From Corbicula japonica (lineage: Eukaryota > Mollusca > Bivalvia > Venerida > Cyrenidae): 64,000 bases of DNA. Positions 40,101-46,766 of the stretch are shown in pieces; position 1 is the first letter of the stretch; each line of letters starts with the position of its first letter. The translations under genes were made by a program, and so were the position numbers. The stretch lies in NCBI GenBank assembly GCA_038501625.1, contig JAZAYU010000013.1:186001-250000 (forward strand), in the 5' to 3' direction. The notes under the pieces are model-generated. The model did no database searches, had not been told where the DNA came from, and saw only the letters and a list, made by a program, of their open reading frames with translations.

Positions 40101-43100
40101 AAAAAAGATGTAAAATTTTTCTGATTCTAATCAAATAGAAAATGCGAGGTCTTAAAGTGCCTTAATATTTCTGGATATATGTTCGTGTTAAAGACCTTGG
40201 ATTCCAGTAACCAGACCTCTAGATTGCCAGTCTACAGTTGACTTTTTGTCCGGACCAGAATTCTAGCCACTGCATACAAAATATCAATGAATGGTCTGGC
40301 TTAGATTAAAATAATAGTAAACACATTACGTTTATTAAGCATGTCAATGATGAAGAAATAAATGTTTTAAAAATTCAGTAAAAAAAGCTTACGATCTTAC
40401 GCTTAACAACGCCCAACACTGTAACAGACGCCATGATGAATTGCATGCCTTTCACTGTTTCAGTTTGTTTATCAGCCAGTTACACACATCATAAAACACT
40501 CTCAGTTTAATGGCAGAATCAAATACGATTTGTCCATCCTCAATATTCCAAATCTCCGGTTAAATCTCATAAAAGAACCAAACATATTGAAATGTTCTTC
40601 TGTTTACTTCCAAGTCACTTTGTTCTCTACCCCAACACCGGAAAATAAAATGCCGGTTATGCGGTATAGATCGGGTATGGTGCGTAGCTAGTTTTAGGTC
40701 TTTTTCTCGTTGTACACAGTCATATCTAAATAATTTTATGTGTTAACACATAGAACATGTAGTCCTACAGTGCAGTCAGTGGTTATTATCTGTTTAAATT
40801 AGGTTATAAATTCACAGTTTTCGCCGCAAGATTTTCGCGCACTTTTTGACAGAAAAGTGAATGGAGTGTCCCGTACCGCAGATCCTGAAGTACGGAGTAC
40901 GGAACGGTATGCGGTACGTGCCGGACCTAAGTGAACCCAAACGCAACCCTTAGCAACAGGTTACTTACAAACCATGTTTGGTGAGGACAGCTCAAATCTG
41001 TCTCAAGTTATTGTCCAAATAAGGAATTTCTATTTTTAGTCTTTTTAGTCTTTTTAGTAATAATGACCCCGACGCCCAGTGAACAACGAAAGCTACCTAC
41101 AAACCAAATTTGCTGATGATCGCTAAAACAAGTCTCAAGTAATTGTCTGGACCAGTGACCCTAAATACAATCCTGTGCAAGGTTTTAACACTGGCTACTT
41201 TCAAACCAAATTTGTAAGGATGGATCAAAACATTCTCAAGTTTTTTGTTTAGAAAAGGAGAGTGATTTTAAGTATGTAACTATGTATCTTCATACAGATA
41301 AATCAACATGCCCACCCCTGCTAAAGGGGCAAATAAAAACTAAAATGTGTCCTCGGACACTGATGCCCCCACTGCTGCAACAACATTTGTAATAACTAAA
41401 GGCCATAACTCTGGTAAAAATGGTCGCAGGAAAAAATCCTTTCTGTACAATCATCTTCACATTCTGATTGCCATCCGTGCAAGTTTGAAAGAAATCTACC
41501 CAATAGTTCAGGAGGATTTGATGTTAAAAGATTTAGGTGACGTTTGGACGGACGTACCTATGTACGGACGAATGAGTGCAACTCTATATGCCTCCCACTT
41601 TGTGGGGGCATAAAAAAACGAGCTTTAACTCTATTGTTTATTAATCAACCAGTTGTTTGCTTTTATGTAAAAACAGGTTTAAATGAATAGCTAAACAGCT
41701 AAACTGTTAATAACACCAACAATCCAAGAGATCTCTAGTAATTCTTATTTGTACAAAAGATCAATATAATTAATGCTGACAAATTTAAAAGAATTGCAGT
41801 ATTAACCAATTTCTACAAACACATTGTCTCAAAATAAATTCCAAACCTATGATTTTTTCTGAAAAATGATTGTCTTGTTCAATTTAAAACATGAAAACTG
41901 AATATGTTTCTCTTCTTACCTTTCATTAAACAATATGCACCAGACTCAAGATACTGCAAGTTCAACAATATTTTAAACCTAATCTATTTCCAAGGGAATG
42001 ATTTCTTGACATTTATAATCAAACTTACCTTATTGCTAACCTTAGGAGTTGTCTTGCTTTGAAACCTCTATACACAGACTGAAAACAATAGGAATACACA
42101 TTGACATTTACTAACAACAACATTTTAGTCCATTTTGTGCCAGTATCAACAAAAAATTATTATTAGGTCTATGTTAAGTTATGTGGCAAATAAAATGTCA
42201 ACACCAGCAAGGAGTGCAAAAAAAAGTTTCTATTTTTGTAATGTACATGTATCAACATTGACTCTACCATGATTTCACAGTAAAATAAATGCCTTACATA
42301 TAATTTTAATTCTTTACCAGAACACAAGGTTTATATTAGAAAAAAAATTTAAAATACAAATACAAATCACTTATAACACATTCTGTATTTACCTTAACCC
42401 TTTACTCATAGATAAACCATCACTGCTTATGCGAACAGTGTAGATTTACATCAGCCAGCACATTCATGCAAGAAGTGTAGATCCATATAGATGGCATGGC
42501 TGATCTGGATCTACACTGGTGGCACAAGCATTTAAACACCTATATATTGAGTAAAGGGTTAATCCTGCTATGGTTTTAATTTTCATTTCTTCCTAAGTAT
42601 AATTATAGTACTATCGCTAACAGGGTTTTAATCATTTTATAAAGCTGTCAATTGTAGAGCAACATAACTCAAATAGCACCATATTGATTATGAATGTGCA
42701 AAAATGCTCTTCTGTGACCTAAACTATATTAGTATATTTAACTCAGTTGATTATACATGTATGCCACTGGGAGAAAATCCAGGACTTTTAACATAGCCAC
42801 TAAACTAAATATTTCAACTCAACCAGAACATTTACTTTTAACTCCATATATACGTGTTTTTACATGTGTGCAACCAGTGTAGATCCAGATCAGCCAGGAC
42901 ATCAGTGCCATGTGATCTGGATCTGCACTGGTCACATCTTGGTCAGAAATAACCTAATGAATCAGAAAGTGAACAGCTTAGATCCTGATCAGATGGCATG
43001 GATGTGCTGGCTGATCTGGATCAAAACTGTTTGCCCACACAATAAAAGCCTTATTTATAGAGTAAAGGGTTTAAGAACCATTTGACAAAATAAGTGATTT

Positions 43101-43253
43101 TATCATTGAAATCTAATTATATTTCAGGTTCATACTGACCTGTATCTTGACGGCTGAAGTTTCCCGAAGTTTCTCATGGGCCCGTTCATCCCTCTGTGCC
43201 TTTGTCTGCTCCAGAAATGAGCTCTTCTGCTGCCCATCCACCTTGCTAAACAT
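12943..43253 (-). CDS. UBE3B: UBE3B-type HECT E3 ubiquitin-protein ligase (whole gene, 28 coding exons)
   Basis: Cytosolic/mitochondria-associated E3 ligase that takes ubiquitin from an E2 onto its own Cys and passes it to substrates. The exons join in frame to 3192 nt, or 1063 residues, close to the family length of about 1068. An IQ calmodulin-binding motif ([11 protein letters not shown], residues 37-47) lies near the N terminus, followed by a helical region. The HECT domain (about 690-1063) ends with [16 protein letters not shown], whose Cys1031 is the ubiquitin acceptor. I rank UBE3B over UBE3C because the text matches UBE3B throughout ([33 protein letters not shown]-terminal NTGFELS). 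The start is the first in-frame ATG after an acceptor at 43275. All introns are GT-AG; exon 14 has a weak donor (gtctgt). The 5' non-coding exon and promoter lie upstream and were not resolved. Confidence 0.95.
13135..14170. other. UBE3B introns 26-27, no further gene seen
   Basis: AT-rich intron sequence around exon 27. A 116-codon plus-strand frame at 13801-14151 has low-complexity Lys/Ser text, no motif and opposes the gene; I treat it as chance or an old repeat. Confidence 0.5.
13611..13703 (-). CDS. UBE3B: UBE3B exon 27 (residues 970-1000)
   Basis: A 93-nt exon encoding [20 protein letters not shown] and CVEVSDDQ, the first part of the HECT C-lobe. Confidence 0.95.
14171..14282 (-). CDS. 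UBE3B: UBE3B exon 26 (residues 932-969)
   Basis: A 112-nt exon with [20 protein letters not shown] and DRAAFLK. A fold-back MITE sits 51 bases upstream of its acceptor. Confidence 0.95.
14334..14439. mobile_element. Fold-back MITE variant, in UBE3B intron 25
   Basis: A 106-bp palindrome with arms AAGATCATAAAACT...GAGATCAGTCTCAAAT and their complement. It is a variant of the family at 10631 and 11937, with the same ATTGGCTG core. Confidence 0.8.
14875..15057 (-). CDS. UBE3B: UBE3B exon 25 (residues 871-931)
   Basis: A 183-nt exon with [18 protein letters not shown] and [10 protein letters not shown], the hinge side of the HECT domain. Confidence 0.96.
15601..15716 (-). pseudogene. Partial tandem copy of UBE3B exon 24 with donor site
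   Basis: A 116-bp copy of 15717-15832. It repeats the exon 24 sequence from about the LTFC codons to the donor gtaagac, with substitutions and one extra base that breaks the frame before [11 protein letters not shown]. The exon's acceptor was not copied, so the segment cannot splice as a free exon, but its donor could be used as an alternative 3' end. Use of it would add 116 nt and shift the frame. Confidence 0.85.
15724..15848 (-). CDS. UBE3B: UBE3B exon 24 (residues 830-870)
   Basis: A 125-nt exon with [20 protein letters not shown] and [15 protein letters not shown]. The 3' two thirds and the donor are duplicated 116 bases downstream in the intron (15601-15716). Confidence 0.95.
16261..16398 (-). 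CDS. UBE3B: UBE3B exon 23 (residues 784-829)
   Basis: A 138-nt exon with [18 protein letters not shown] and [18 protein letters not shown], the E2-binding side of the N-lobe. Confidence 0.95.
16923..18197. mobile_element. pogo/Tigger-like non-autonomous DNA transposon
   Basis: The left end TACACTGCAGACTCTTTATA... and the right end ...TATAAAGAGTCCGCAGTGTA are inverted repeats of about 27 bp with one mismatch, flanked by TA. The right end has a second internal CGCGTTATAAA motif. The TIR style and TA target fit Tc1/mariner-pogo elements (inference). The 1.27-kb interior has no transposase frame, so it depended on another copy. It lies in UBE3B intron 22. Confidence 0.7.
18439..18546 (-). CDS. 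UBE3B: UBE3B exon 22 (residues 748-783)
   Basis: A 108-nt exon with [19 protein letters not shown] and [11 protein letters not shown], part of the HECT N-lobe. Confidence 0.95.
18638..19347. mobile_element. TIR element in UBE3B intron 21, unclassified
   Basis: The left end ACTGTGGTATCATTATATTT and the right end, whose complement reads ACTGTGTTATCATTTAATTT, form imperfect inverted repeats of about 28 bp. Subterminal parts at both ends carry TTCGCGC / GCGCGAA motifs. The 710-bp element is non-coding. Confidence 0.6.
19695..19871 (-). CDS. UBE3B: UBE3B exon 21 (residues 689-747, HECT start)
   Basis: A 177-nt exon with [17 protein letters not shown] and [12 protein letters not shown], the hallmark opening of a HECT N-lobe. 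Phase 0 on both sides. Confidence 0.96.
20443..20562 (-). CDS. UBE3B: UBE3B exon 20 (residues 649-688)
   Basis: A 120-nt exon including [18 protein letters not shown] and ending HRSRIVE, the last stretch before the HECT domain. Phase 0 on both sides. Confidence 0.92.
20909..21108. repeat. Local tandem duplication covering the exon 19 donor
   Basis: Two diverged units of about 105 bp. Each begins GGGAAGCATCAAT (about 20911 and 21018) and ends with a CTACCCACCTCTG(C/A)GAAAGGA stretch (20987-21012 and 21084-21107). The second copy of that stretch is the real exon 19 end and donor. Confidence 0.7.
21093..21192 (-). CDS. UBE3B: UBE3B exon 19 (residues 615-648)
   Basis: A 100-nt exon including [19 protein letters not shown] and IPHIIPFSE. 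Its 3' end and donor lie inside the second unit of a local tandem duplication, so a decoy donor sits about 95 bases downstream. Confidence 0.92.
21757..22165. repeat. 20-bp minisatellite in UBE3B intron 18
   Basis: About 20 head-to-tail copies of AAGCAAGTTCATCATGTAAT with small variants (TAATC, TAACA, CGTG). It grades into more diverged copies on both sides (about 21600-21757 and 22165-22340). There are no spacers, so it is not a CRISPR array. Confidence 0.95.
22401..22515 (-). CDS. UBE3B: UBE3B exon 18 (residues 577-614)
   Basis: A 115-nt exon including [20 protein letters not shown]. Two acceptor AGs are possible. The upstream one (22515) was chosen because it keeps the residue spacing of the family. 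The 20-bp minisatellite follows in the next intron. Confidence 0.9.
22918..23036 (-). CDS. UBE3B: UBE3B exon 17 (residues 537-576)
   Basis: A 119-nt exon encoding [18 protein letters not shown], then a hydrophobic helix ending GGLL. It starts in the Cys537 codon shared with exon 16. Confidence 0.9.
23262..23330. repeat. Half copy of the fold-back MITE, next to UBE3B exon 16
   Basis: Contains CAGTCTCAAATCTCAAGCAT and GGCTGAAA, one arm of the family, ending 20 bases from the exon 16 donor. Confidence 0.6.
23353..23527 (-). CDS. UBE3B: UBE3B exon 16 (residues 479-536)
   Basis: A 175-nt exon including [19 protein letters not shown] and [13 protein letters not shown], equivalent to the human KLWAFICELGPHGGLK segment. 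Confidence 0.94.
23634..23830. repeat. TTAACCC-type MITE, degenerate copy
   Basis: Begins near TAACCCTCTACTTA and carries the GTAGATCCAGATTAGC and GATCTGGATCTACACT segments of the dispersed MITE family; the right end is worn. Confidence 0.55.
23831..24087 (-). mobile_element. Small pearl/Helentron-like element
   Basis: On the minus strand: inverted repeat TGCCCCCAC near 24083, a GTCC/GTCT-rich microsatellite (about 24030-24065), a core with GGCCATAACTCTGG on the plus strand, the second repeat GTGGGGGCA near 23860, then a hairpin GTGTCCAAGGACGC and the tail ATTCTAGTTT. A close relative is at 41338-41616. Confidence 0.6.
24090..24846. other. UBE3B intron 15, remaining part
   Basis: AT-rich. 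It holds a fragment of the dispersed MITE (about 24645-24800); nothing else recognised. Confidence 0.5.
24847..25002 (-). CDS. UBE3B: UBE3B exon 15 (residues 427-478)
   Basis: A 156-nt exon including [15 protein letters not shown] and [18 protein letters not shown]. It aligns with the variable segment before the mid-protein helices. Confidence 0.9.
25675..26000. mobile_element. TTAA-flanked MITE, second family
   Basis: Begins TTAACCCTTACGCTGCCA and ends TGGCAGTGAAAGGGTTAA, an imperfect inverted repeat including TTAA at both ends. It is CpG-rich relative to its surroundings (ACGTCG, GCCGTCC motifs). TTAA targets are typical of piggyBac-type transposons (family knowledge; the link here is inference). 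Overlapping open frames on both strands (25837-26071) look like chance. Confidence 0.65.
26161..26306 (-). CDS. UBE3B: UBE3B exon 14 (residues 378-426)
   Basis: A 146-nt exon including [18 protein letters not shown]. The donor gtctgt is a weak GT site, supported by the frame-preserving join to exon 15. Confidence 0.9.
26651..26763 (-). CDS. UBE3B: UBE3B exon 13 (residues 341-377)
   Basis: A 113-nt exon including [15 protein letters not shown], identical to the human stretch. A 39-bp tandem repeat starts within about 10 bases of its acceptor. Confidence 0.95.
26771..26966. repeat. 39-bp tandem repeat at the exon 13 acceptor
   Basis: About four to five copies of a unit containing AAAGACCTAAAACTTTGCTA and GAACATCATACGAACATC. 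On the transcript strand it occupies the branch-point region of the intron before exon 13. Confidence 0.9.
27543..27697. mobile_element. Fold-back MITE, complete copy beside UBE3B exon 12
   Basis: A 155-bp palindrome of the AAGGTTATAAAACT family with an extra ATTGGCTG repeat in the loop. It ends 18 bases from the donor of exon 12. Confidence 0.82.
27716..27780 (-). CDS. UBE3B: UBE3B exon 12 (residues 319-340)
   Basis: A 65-nt exon encoding [21 protein letters not shown] fold-back MITE lies 18 bases past its donor. Confidence 0.9.
28231..28351 (-). CDS. UBE3B: UBE3B exon 11 (residues 279-318)
   Basis: A 121-nt exon including [18 protein letters not shown] and [11 protein letters not shown]. 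The last codon is split with exon 12 (Ala319). Confidence 0.93.
28724..28829 (-). CDS. UBE3B: UBE3B exon 10 (residues 243-278)
   Basis: A 106-nt exon including [20 protein letters not shown], close to the human segment. Phase 0 at the donor. Confidence 0.93.
29439..29580. repeat. Diverged fold-back repeat
   Basis: The arms AGAACTGATA...TTCTCCAAA and TTTGGAGAG...TATCAGTTCT pair imperfectly around GTGATTGGTTGAG. It resembles, but does not match, the main fold-back family. Confidence 0.5.
29720..29802 (-). CDS. UBE3B: UBE3B exon 9 (residues 216-242)
   Basis: An 83-nt exon encoding [16 protein letters not shown] and beyond. The donor is gtgaga. Confidence 0.92.
29803..31487. other. UBE3B intron 8, most of it
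   Basis: AT-rich sequence without a recognisable gene. A few CpG-containing stretches (about 30820-31020) may be old repeats. Confidence 0.4.
31488..31616. repeat. Fold-back repeat with TATTCGG arms
   Basis: The left arm TTATTCGGGGAAGATCATGG and the right arm (CCTTGATCTTCGCCGAATA) pair imperfectly. The element is 129 bp and non-coding. Confidence 0.6.
31861..31946 (-). CDS. UBE3B: UBE3B exon 8 (residues 187-215)
   Basis: An 86-nt exon encoding [18 protein letters not shown], matching the family's NHICANIMGHLNQHGFY. Phase 0 at the donor (gtatct). Confidence 0.93.
32499..32595 (-). CDS. UBE3B: UBE3B exon 7 (residues 155-186)
   Basis: A 97-nt exon including [19 protein letters not shown], a strongly conserved helical stretch of UBE3B. 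It ends one base into Gly187. Confidence 0.93.
32925..33029 (-). CDS. UBE3B: UBE3B exon 6 (residues 120-154)
   Basis: A 105-nt exon encoding [16 protein letters not shown] then [11 protein letters not shown]. Phase 0 on both sides. Confidence 0.92.
33303..33359 (-). CDS. UBE3B: UBE3B exon 5 (residues 101-119)
   Basis: A 57-nt exon encoding [19 protein letters not shown], phase 0 on both sides. It is equivalent to the family's FEKLCRSILSSMD stretch. Confidence 0.9.
34196..34281 (-). repeat. Solo end of a TIR transposon (pogo-like)
   Basis: The minus strand reads CTACAGTGGAGATCCACTAT followed by AACGCG, in the style of pogo/Tigger termini. No matching second end was found nearby. Confidence 0.4.
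34692..34756 (-). CDS. UBE3B: UBE3B exon 4 (residues 79-100)
   Basis: A 65-nt exon encoding [16 protein letters not shown] after a split Ala. The donor is gttggt, weaker than its neighbours. Confidence 0.88.
35135..35345. repeat. Core-like fragment of a pearl-type element
   Basis: Contains CCATAACTCTGTCAAAAATA and CAGACTGAAGGACAGATGGA, like the cores and microsatellites of the complete elements in this window. The ends are not resolved. Confidence 0.4.
35442..35512 (-). CDS. UBE3B: UBE3B exon 3 (residues 55-78)
   Basis: A 71-nt exon reading [16 protein letters not shown] after the split Arg. It follows a 6.5-kb intron, the longest in the gene. Confidence 0.9.
36729..36766 (+). repeat. G-run (quadruplex-prone)
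   Basis: Four or more runs of three or more G within about 38 bases (GGCGGGGGCGGGGG then a long G stretch). It lies on the non-template strand of a minus-strand gene, so the transcript is C-rich here. Confidence 0.85.
37430..37905. repeat. Three-copy tandem repeat (about 140-160 bp)
   Basis: The landmark TGAAGTGCATGAA recurs at about 37441, 37600 and 37741, each followed by CCATAAACA and CGGACA stretches. The 123-codon minus-strand frame here is a by-product of the repeat. Confidence 0.8.
41338..41616 (-). mobile_element. Small pearl/Helentron-like element
   Basis: Same family as 23831-24087. It has the inverted repeat TGCCCCCAC/GTGGGGGCA, a GGACGGACGT microsatellite, a hairpin AGTGTCCGAGGACAC on the minus strand and the tail ATTTTAGTTT. 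A plus-strand 88-codon frame across it is not a gene. Confidence 0.65.
42029..42078 (-). CDS. UBE3B: UBE3B exon 2 (residues 39-54)
   Basis: A 50-nt exon encoding [16 protein letters not shown]. It completes the IQ motif. Acceptor ttttcag, donor gtaagt. It ends two bases into the Arg55 codon. Confidence 0.9.
42394..42562. mobile_element. TTAA-flanked MITE (TTAACCCTTTACTC family)
   Basis: Left TTAACCCTTTACTC, right GAGTAAAGGGTTAA, a perfect 14-bp inverted repeat that includes the TTAA target. The inside carries the GTAGATTTACATCAGCC and CTGATCTGGATCTACACT segments found throughout the window. Non-autonomous; a piggyBac-type origin is inferred from TTAA and CCC ends. Confidence 0.8.
42836..43074. 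mobile_element. TTAA-type MITE, longer copy
   Basis: The right end AGAGTAAAGGGTTTAA is well kept; the left end is degenerate. The interior has the direct and inverted GATCCTGATCAGATGGCATG-type segments. It ends 65 bases from the UBE3B exon 1 donor. Confidence 0.7.
43140..43253 (-). CDS. UBE3B: UBE3B exon 1 coding part (residues 1-38)
   Basis: Begins [16 protein letters not shown] and ends in IQ, the first two residues of the IQ motif. The exon extends to an acceptor at 43275, so 22 nt of 5' UTR belong to it and at least one upstream non-coding exon must exist. Phase 0 at the donor (gtcagt). Confidence 0.92.
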
Positions 43254-45462
43254 GGCCTCCAGTATTACCTCTCACCTGCAATAGTTTAAACAAATGTCAG
43301 TTTTTCCGATACAAGCGTCCAAATCAGAATAGTGTGCAACCTGGAGCAACTTATGTTATTTCAAGAAAATGGACCCAGGATATAGATAACTTCATATGAT
43401 AAATTTATGATTTATGATTCAAATGTTCTGCCCCCACCTCTACCCATATGTTATTTTGCTGAAATTTAATGTTGTCAAGACTCATTGAACTTCTTTTTCA
43501 GCACACTAGCTTTGGCTGAAAAAACTGACATAGTATCTAGTTAATAATTAGTTTCTGGTAACTCATAATTCATTAATTGTTATGTTTAAAAAGTCATAGT
43601 CTGGAAAGTTTCACCAACTTAAAACTTGGCACTTGCTAACCAGTTTGAATACATTTCCAGCAAAACAAACACTTTTCTAAAATTTATATTAATAAGCAAG
43701 CATTTTGTCTTAGATTACAAGAAATCATTCTAAAATTATTACAGTTGTAAAACTTGATTTTTTAATAACAACAAATATACCAGAATTTACTTTATTTGAT
43801 AGAAATAATAGTTGGAAAAAAAACAATGAAACCCATCAAACATAACCAAGATCAAAATATTGCAGGCTTGGTTTGGTTGAGCCTGTTTGTGGGCAGTAAT
43901 GGAAATGAATATTACTGTCCATCCTGCCTAGCGCCGGATTAAGCACTACTCAATATATGTAGTGTGCTCAACGGCCTTCAAAGATGGTAACTGATAAAAA
44001 TAATGTAAAGCAGAAAAATAAAACTTTAATATAACCAGACATACAAACATTTGTATATTAAAAAAAGGTTGCAGCATAATAAAACATTATAAACTGAAAT
44101 TGAGTACTATAAATCAAATGTAACAATTGTGGGATATTAAAATGTGATTACTGCAAATTGAGTTCTGATGATTTTAACAGGTTTTAATAGCCACCAACAA
44201 ATTGGCATCAGCTAAAATGCACTTGGACTTCTATCCCACATGTAAACACAGATTACAGAAAGCTGACAAAAAATTGTAAAAGAACAAATGTTTTCCAACT
44301 AACAGTATTACAATAATTAGTTTCAAAATGGACACCACAAACAATTAACGAAAGTGAGAACCCGAGGGGTTACCGCCTTGGAACGGTCAGTGGCAAAACA
44401 ATGATGATTGATGATTATGATGTATAGCATAGCTGGGACAGATCATGATAAATTTTCATTTTGTAGTAATGAGCACTAAATTCCAGAATCAGTTGAGGTT
44501 CCATAGAAGGAGAAAGTTGTACTCGTTAATGTCTTCACAATCCGAGCTGGTCGAGGAGTACCCTTAAAGTCTCTTAATCTTAATCAGGGTCAAATGAGAA
44601 GACGATTCCAATAATTATTCAGATTATCAAGCATAATCATAAAATTCTTCTTCACTCTTAGTCTTACAGATTTTGATGATTTCATTTAATTTTTCTATTT
44701 TCTGATTTATTCTAGCTCAATAATTTGTTTAAATTCTTGTGCACTCTTTTACAGATTTTGTTGTTTTTCTTTTTATTTTTATTTCTCTATTTTCTTATTT
44801 CTTCTAGCTCGACGTTGTTGTCAACAGTGAGTTTAATGTACTTAATTGGACATCGAGTTACGAAAGATTCCGGGTACGAAAGTGTTGGAAACAATTTGAC
44901 GAATTACTCGAGTAAAACGGTTTAGAAAATGTTTAAAATTTACATGTTAGAAAGTTTGCAGACCTTTCATACGTGTTTTTCATTATTTTGGCAATGAACT
45001 GCATGTAAATGAATTATTCTTATTATTTTTGTTTCTTCTTCTCTTACGGTGAACAATTTAATTTCGTATCGAACATATTATCCGCCTTACATTCGCACCG
45101 GTTTGTTTGTTTGTTTATTATATCTTTATTTTACCGAAATTTAAATATCCTTTTCAATTGACAACTCGATTTATGCATTAAAACATACTTGAATTACATT
45201 GTTAATGTCGAAAATGTCGGAATGAAAAAATAGAAGATGTGTTTTGTAAATTATGTTGCTGTCCCTGTAATGAGATTTACAATCACCTGATCATGTTTTG
45301 CTGGTTTGTATAAGGCAAATCTGAGCATTGTTATGTAAAAAAAACTGGGCAAATTAACAGTGTTTAGCCTAATAAATTTCATAAATCACCTATGTGGTGA
45401 TGAATATTATTCAACCACAGGTGCTTTAAATAAAGGATAAATTATTTATTTTGTACCATGTC

Positions 45463-45656
45463 TTAACCCTTAACCCCATCTCTAGACCGTTATTGCAAGG
45501 GCTAAAAGTGTAGATCCAGATCAGCTAGCACATCTATGACATCAGATCAGGATCTGCACTGTTTGCTTTTTGATATAATAAATCTAAAAGTGAACAGTGT
45601 GGATCCTGATCAGACTGCACCTAAGAATAACTGCAGTATCTATTGAAGTAAAGGGC
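45463..45656. mobile_element. TTAA-type MITE, in the intergenic region
   Basis: Begins TTAACCCTTAACC and ends GAAGTAAAGGGC, with the usual GTAGATCCAGATCAGC and GATCAGACTGCA interior. Confidence 0.65.
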
Positions 45657-46068
45657 AATACAACAACTATCATAAGCAATGAATAGCTATTGATCAGAAA
45701 TAGCTATTTCAAACTCAGTTTTATATCATGAAAGCTATTGTGCATATATACTTTGTTATCCTTTAGTTTCATGCAAATTTTTCAATACAAGCTGAACATT
45801 ATATTTCCACACAGCATAATTTCTTGTACTTTTTTATATTCCTGTAAGACATGATATAAATGAACACTAGTCTTAAATAGGCTAAATTTTAATCTGCTGT
45901 AAAATAAAATCATCCCACGAAAATCAATCATTCTTGCCAAATATAAGTCCAGCGATTTTACTTTATGGGCTTAAATGCAGCTGTGTTTTGTTCCAAGATG
46001 AAAACAGAATATATAGTTTTCTTTTGAAAGGATATTAAATTTATAGGGCCTAGCTTAACATATCTGCA

Positions 46069-46450
46069 ATGGTTTTGTCATTTATTTCATATTCATTTTC
46101 CTTTTCCTTCCCCATCATCTTCATTCCTGTATCTTTATCCCTTTTATTTCCATTTTCTCTTCCATCTCTTCCGATGTCTTTGTTTCCTCAGCTCTTTTCT
46201 TTCTCCTTCTTCTTACCTCAACTTTATCCATTTTCTTTTACTTCTTCATATCTTATATTGTTATTGTCTCTTCCATTTCCTCTGTCTCCACCTCCTCCAT
46301 CTCATATCTCCCACCTCCATCTCCTCCTACATCTTTTTGTCCTTTTCCTTCTCCATCTCTTCTGATATCTTTACTTATTATTTCACCATCTCCTTCTCCA
46401 TTTCTTCTTCCTCTGCCATCTCCTCATTTATATATATACCTTCCTCTGCC
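46069..46450. repeat. Pyrimidine-rich tract upstream of PARP4
   Basis: About 380 bases of almost pure C/T on the plus strand, with TTCC, CTCC and CATCTC motifs. The Ser/Phe/Pro/Leu-rich 98-codon frame inside it is compositional. It ends about 120 bases before the acceptor of the PARP4 start exon. Confidence 0.85.
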
Positions 46451-46569
46451 ATCTGTCATCATTCTATATCAAATATGCCATATGCCATTATTAACTTAGT
46501 ACTCCTTTAAGTGAAGAAAATCATCTAAAAAAATAAAAGAAAATGTGTTCATTTATTTAATCTTTTTAG

Positions 46570-46637
46570 ATAAGAACATCTAAATTACCATGAGAGGGAC
46601 CATTTTTAAACAAGACAAGTGAAAGAAAAGTTCAAGA
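46570..46637 (+). promoter_or_regulatory. PARP4: PARP4 5' UTR in the start exon, with a short uORF
   Basis: An acceptor (tctttttag, 46561-46569) precedes this leader, so an upstream non-coding exon is likely. An upstream ATG at 46590 opens a 10-codon frame that stops at 46620-46622, 15 bases before the main ATG. It could dampen translation if the leader is as drawn. Confidence 0.5.
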
Positions 46638-46766
46638 ATGAAGATATTCCACAACTGTATTATTGTGCTGGAGTTTGAACCTACAACATCATACAAGGAG
46701 AAATGTGTTTGGAGAAAGACAATCACAGACAATGGCGGAGTAATATCCTACATACTTACAAAAAAG
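46638..46766 (+). CDS. PARP4: PARP4 exon with start codon (residues 1-43)
   Basis: Encodes MKIFHNCIIVLEFEPTTSYK and GGVISYILTKK, the first half of the BRCT-like region. It matches the family pattern of a hydrophobic strand and a Gly-Gly turn. The donor is gtaaat, phase 0. Confidence 0.82.

Larger units (their letters stand above)
35513..42028. other. UBE3B intron 2, 6.5 kb
   Basis: Holds a G-rich run, a three-copy tandem repeat, a small pearl-like element and dispersed MITE pieces (about 38135-38300). Two CpG-containing stretches stand out (35880-36330 and 40380-40930). A possible short exon on the gene strand near 40405-40432 is listed under findings. Confidence 0.6.
43276..46569. promoter_or_regulatory. 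Divergent intergenic region between UBE3B and PARP4
   Basis: Both genes start outward from here, and both have an acceptor just upstream of their first coding segment. Their non-coding first exons and promoters should therefore lie in this 3.3 kb. CpG-containing stretches near 44340-44590 and 44800-45110 are the best candidates; I see no clear core-promoter motif. The region also holds a TTAA-type MITE and a pyrimidine tract. Confidence 0.5.

Noticed and set aside
43140..43253. UBE3C as the identity of gene 1
   Set aside because: The body and C-terminal exons match UBE3B more closely than UBE3C, including [12 protein letters not shown] and the NTGFELS end.
46069..46365. 98-codon Ser/Phe/Leu/Pro-rich frame
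   Set aside because: Compositional product of the pyrimidine tract.
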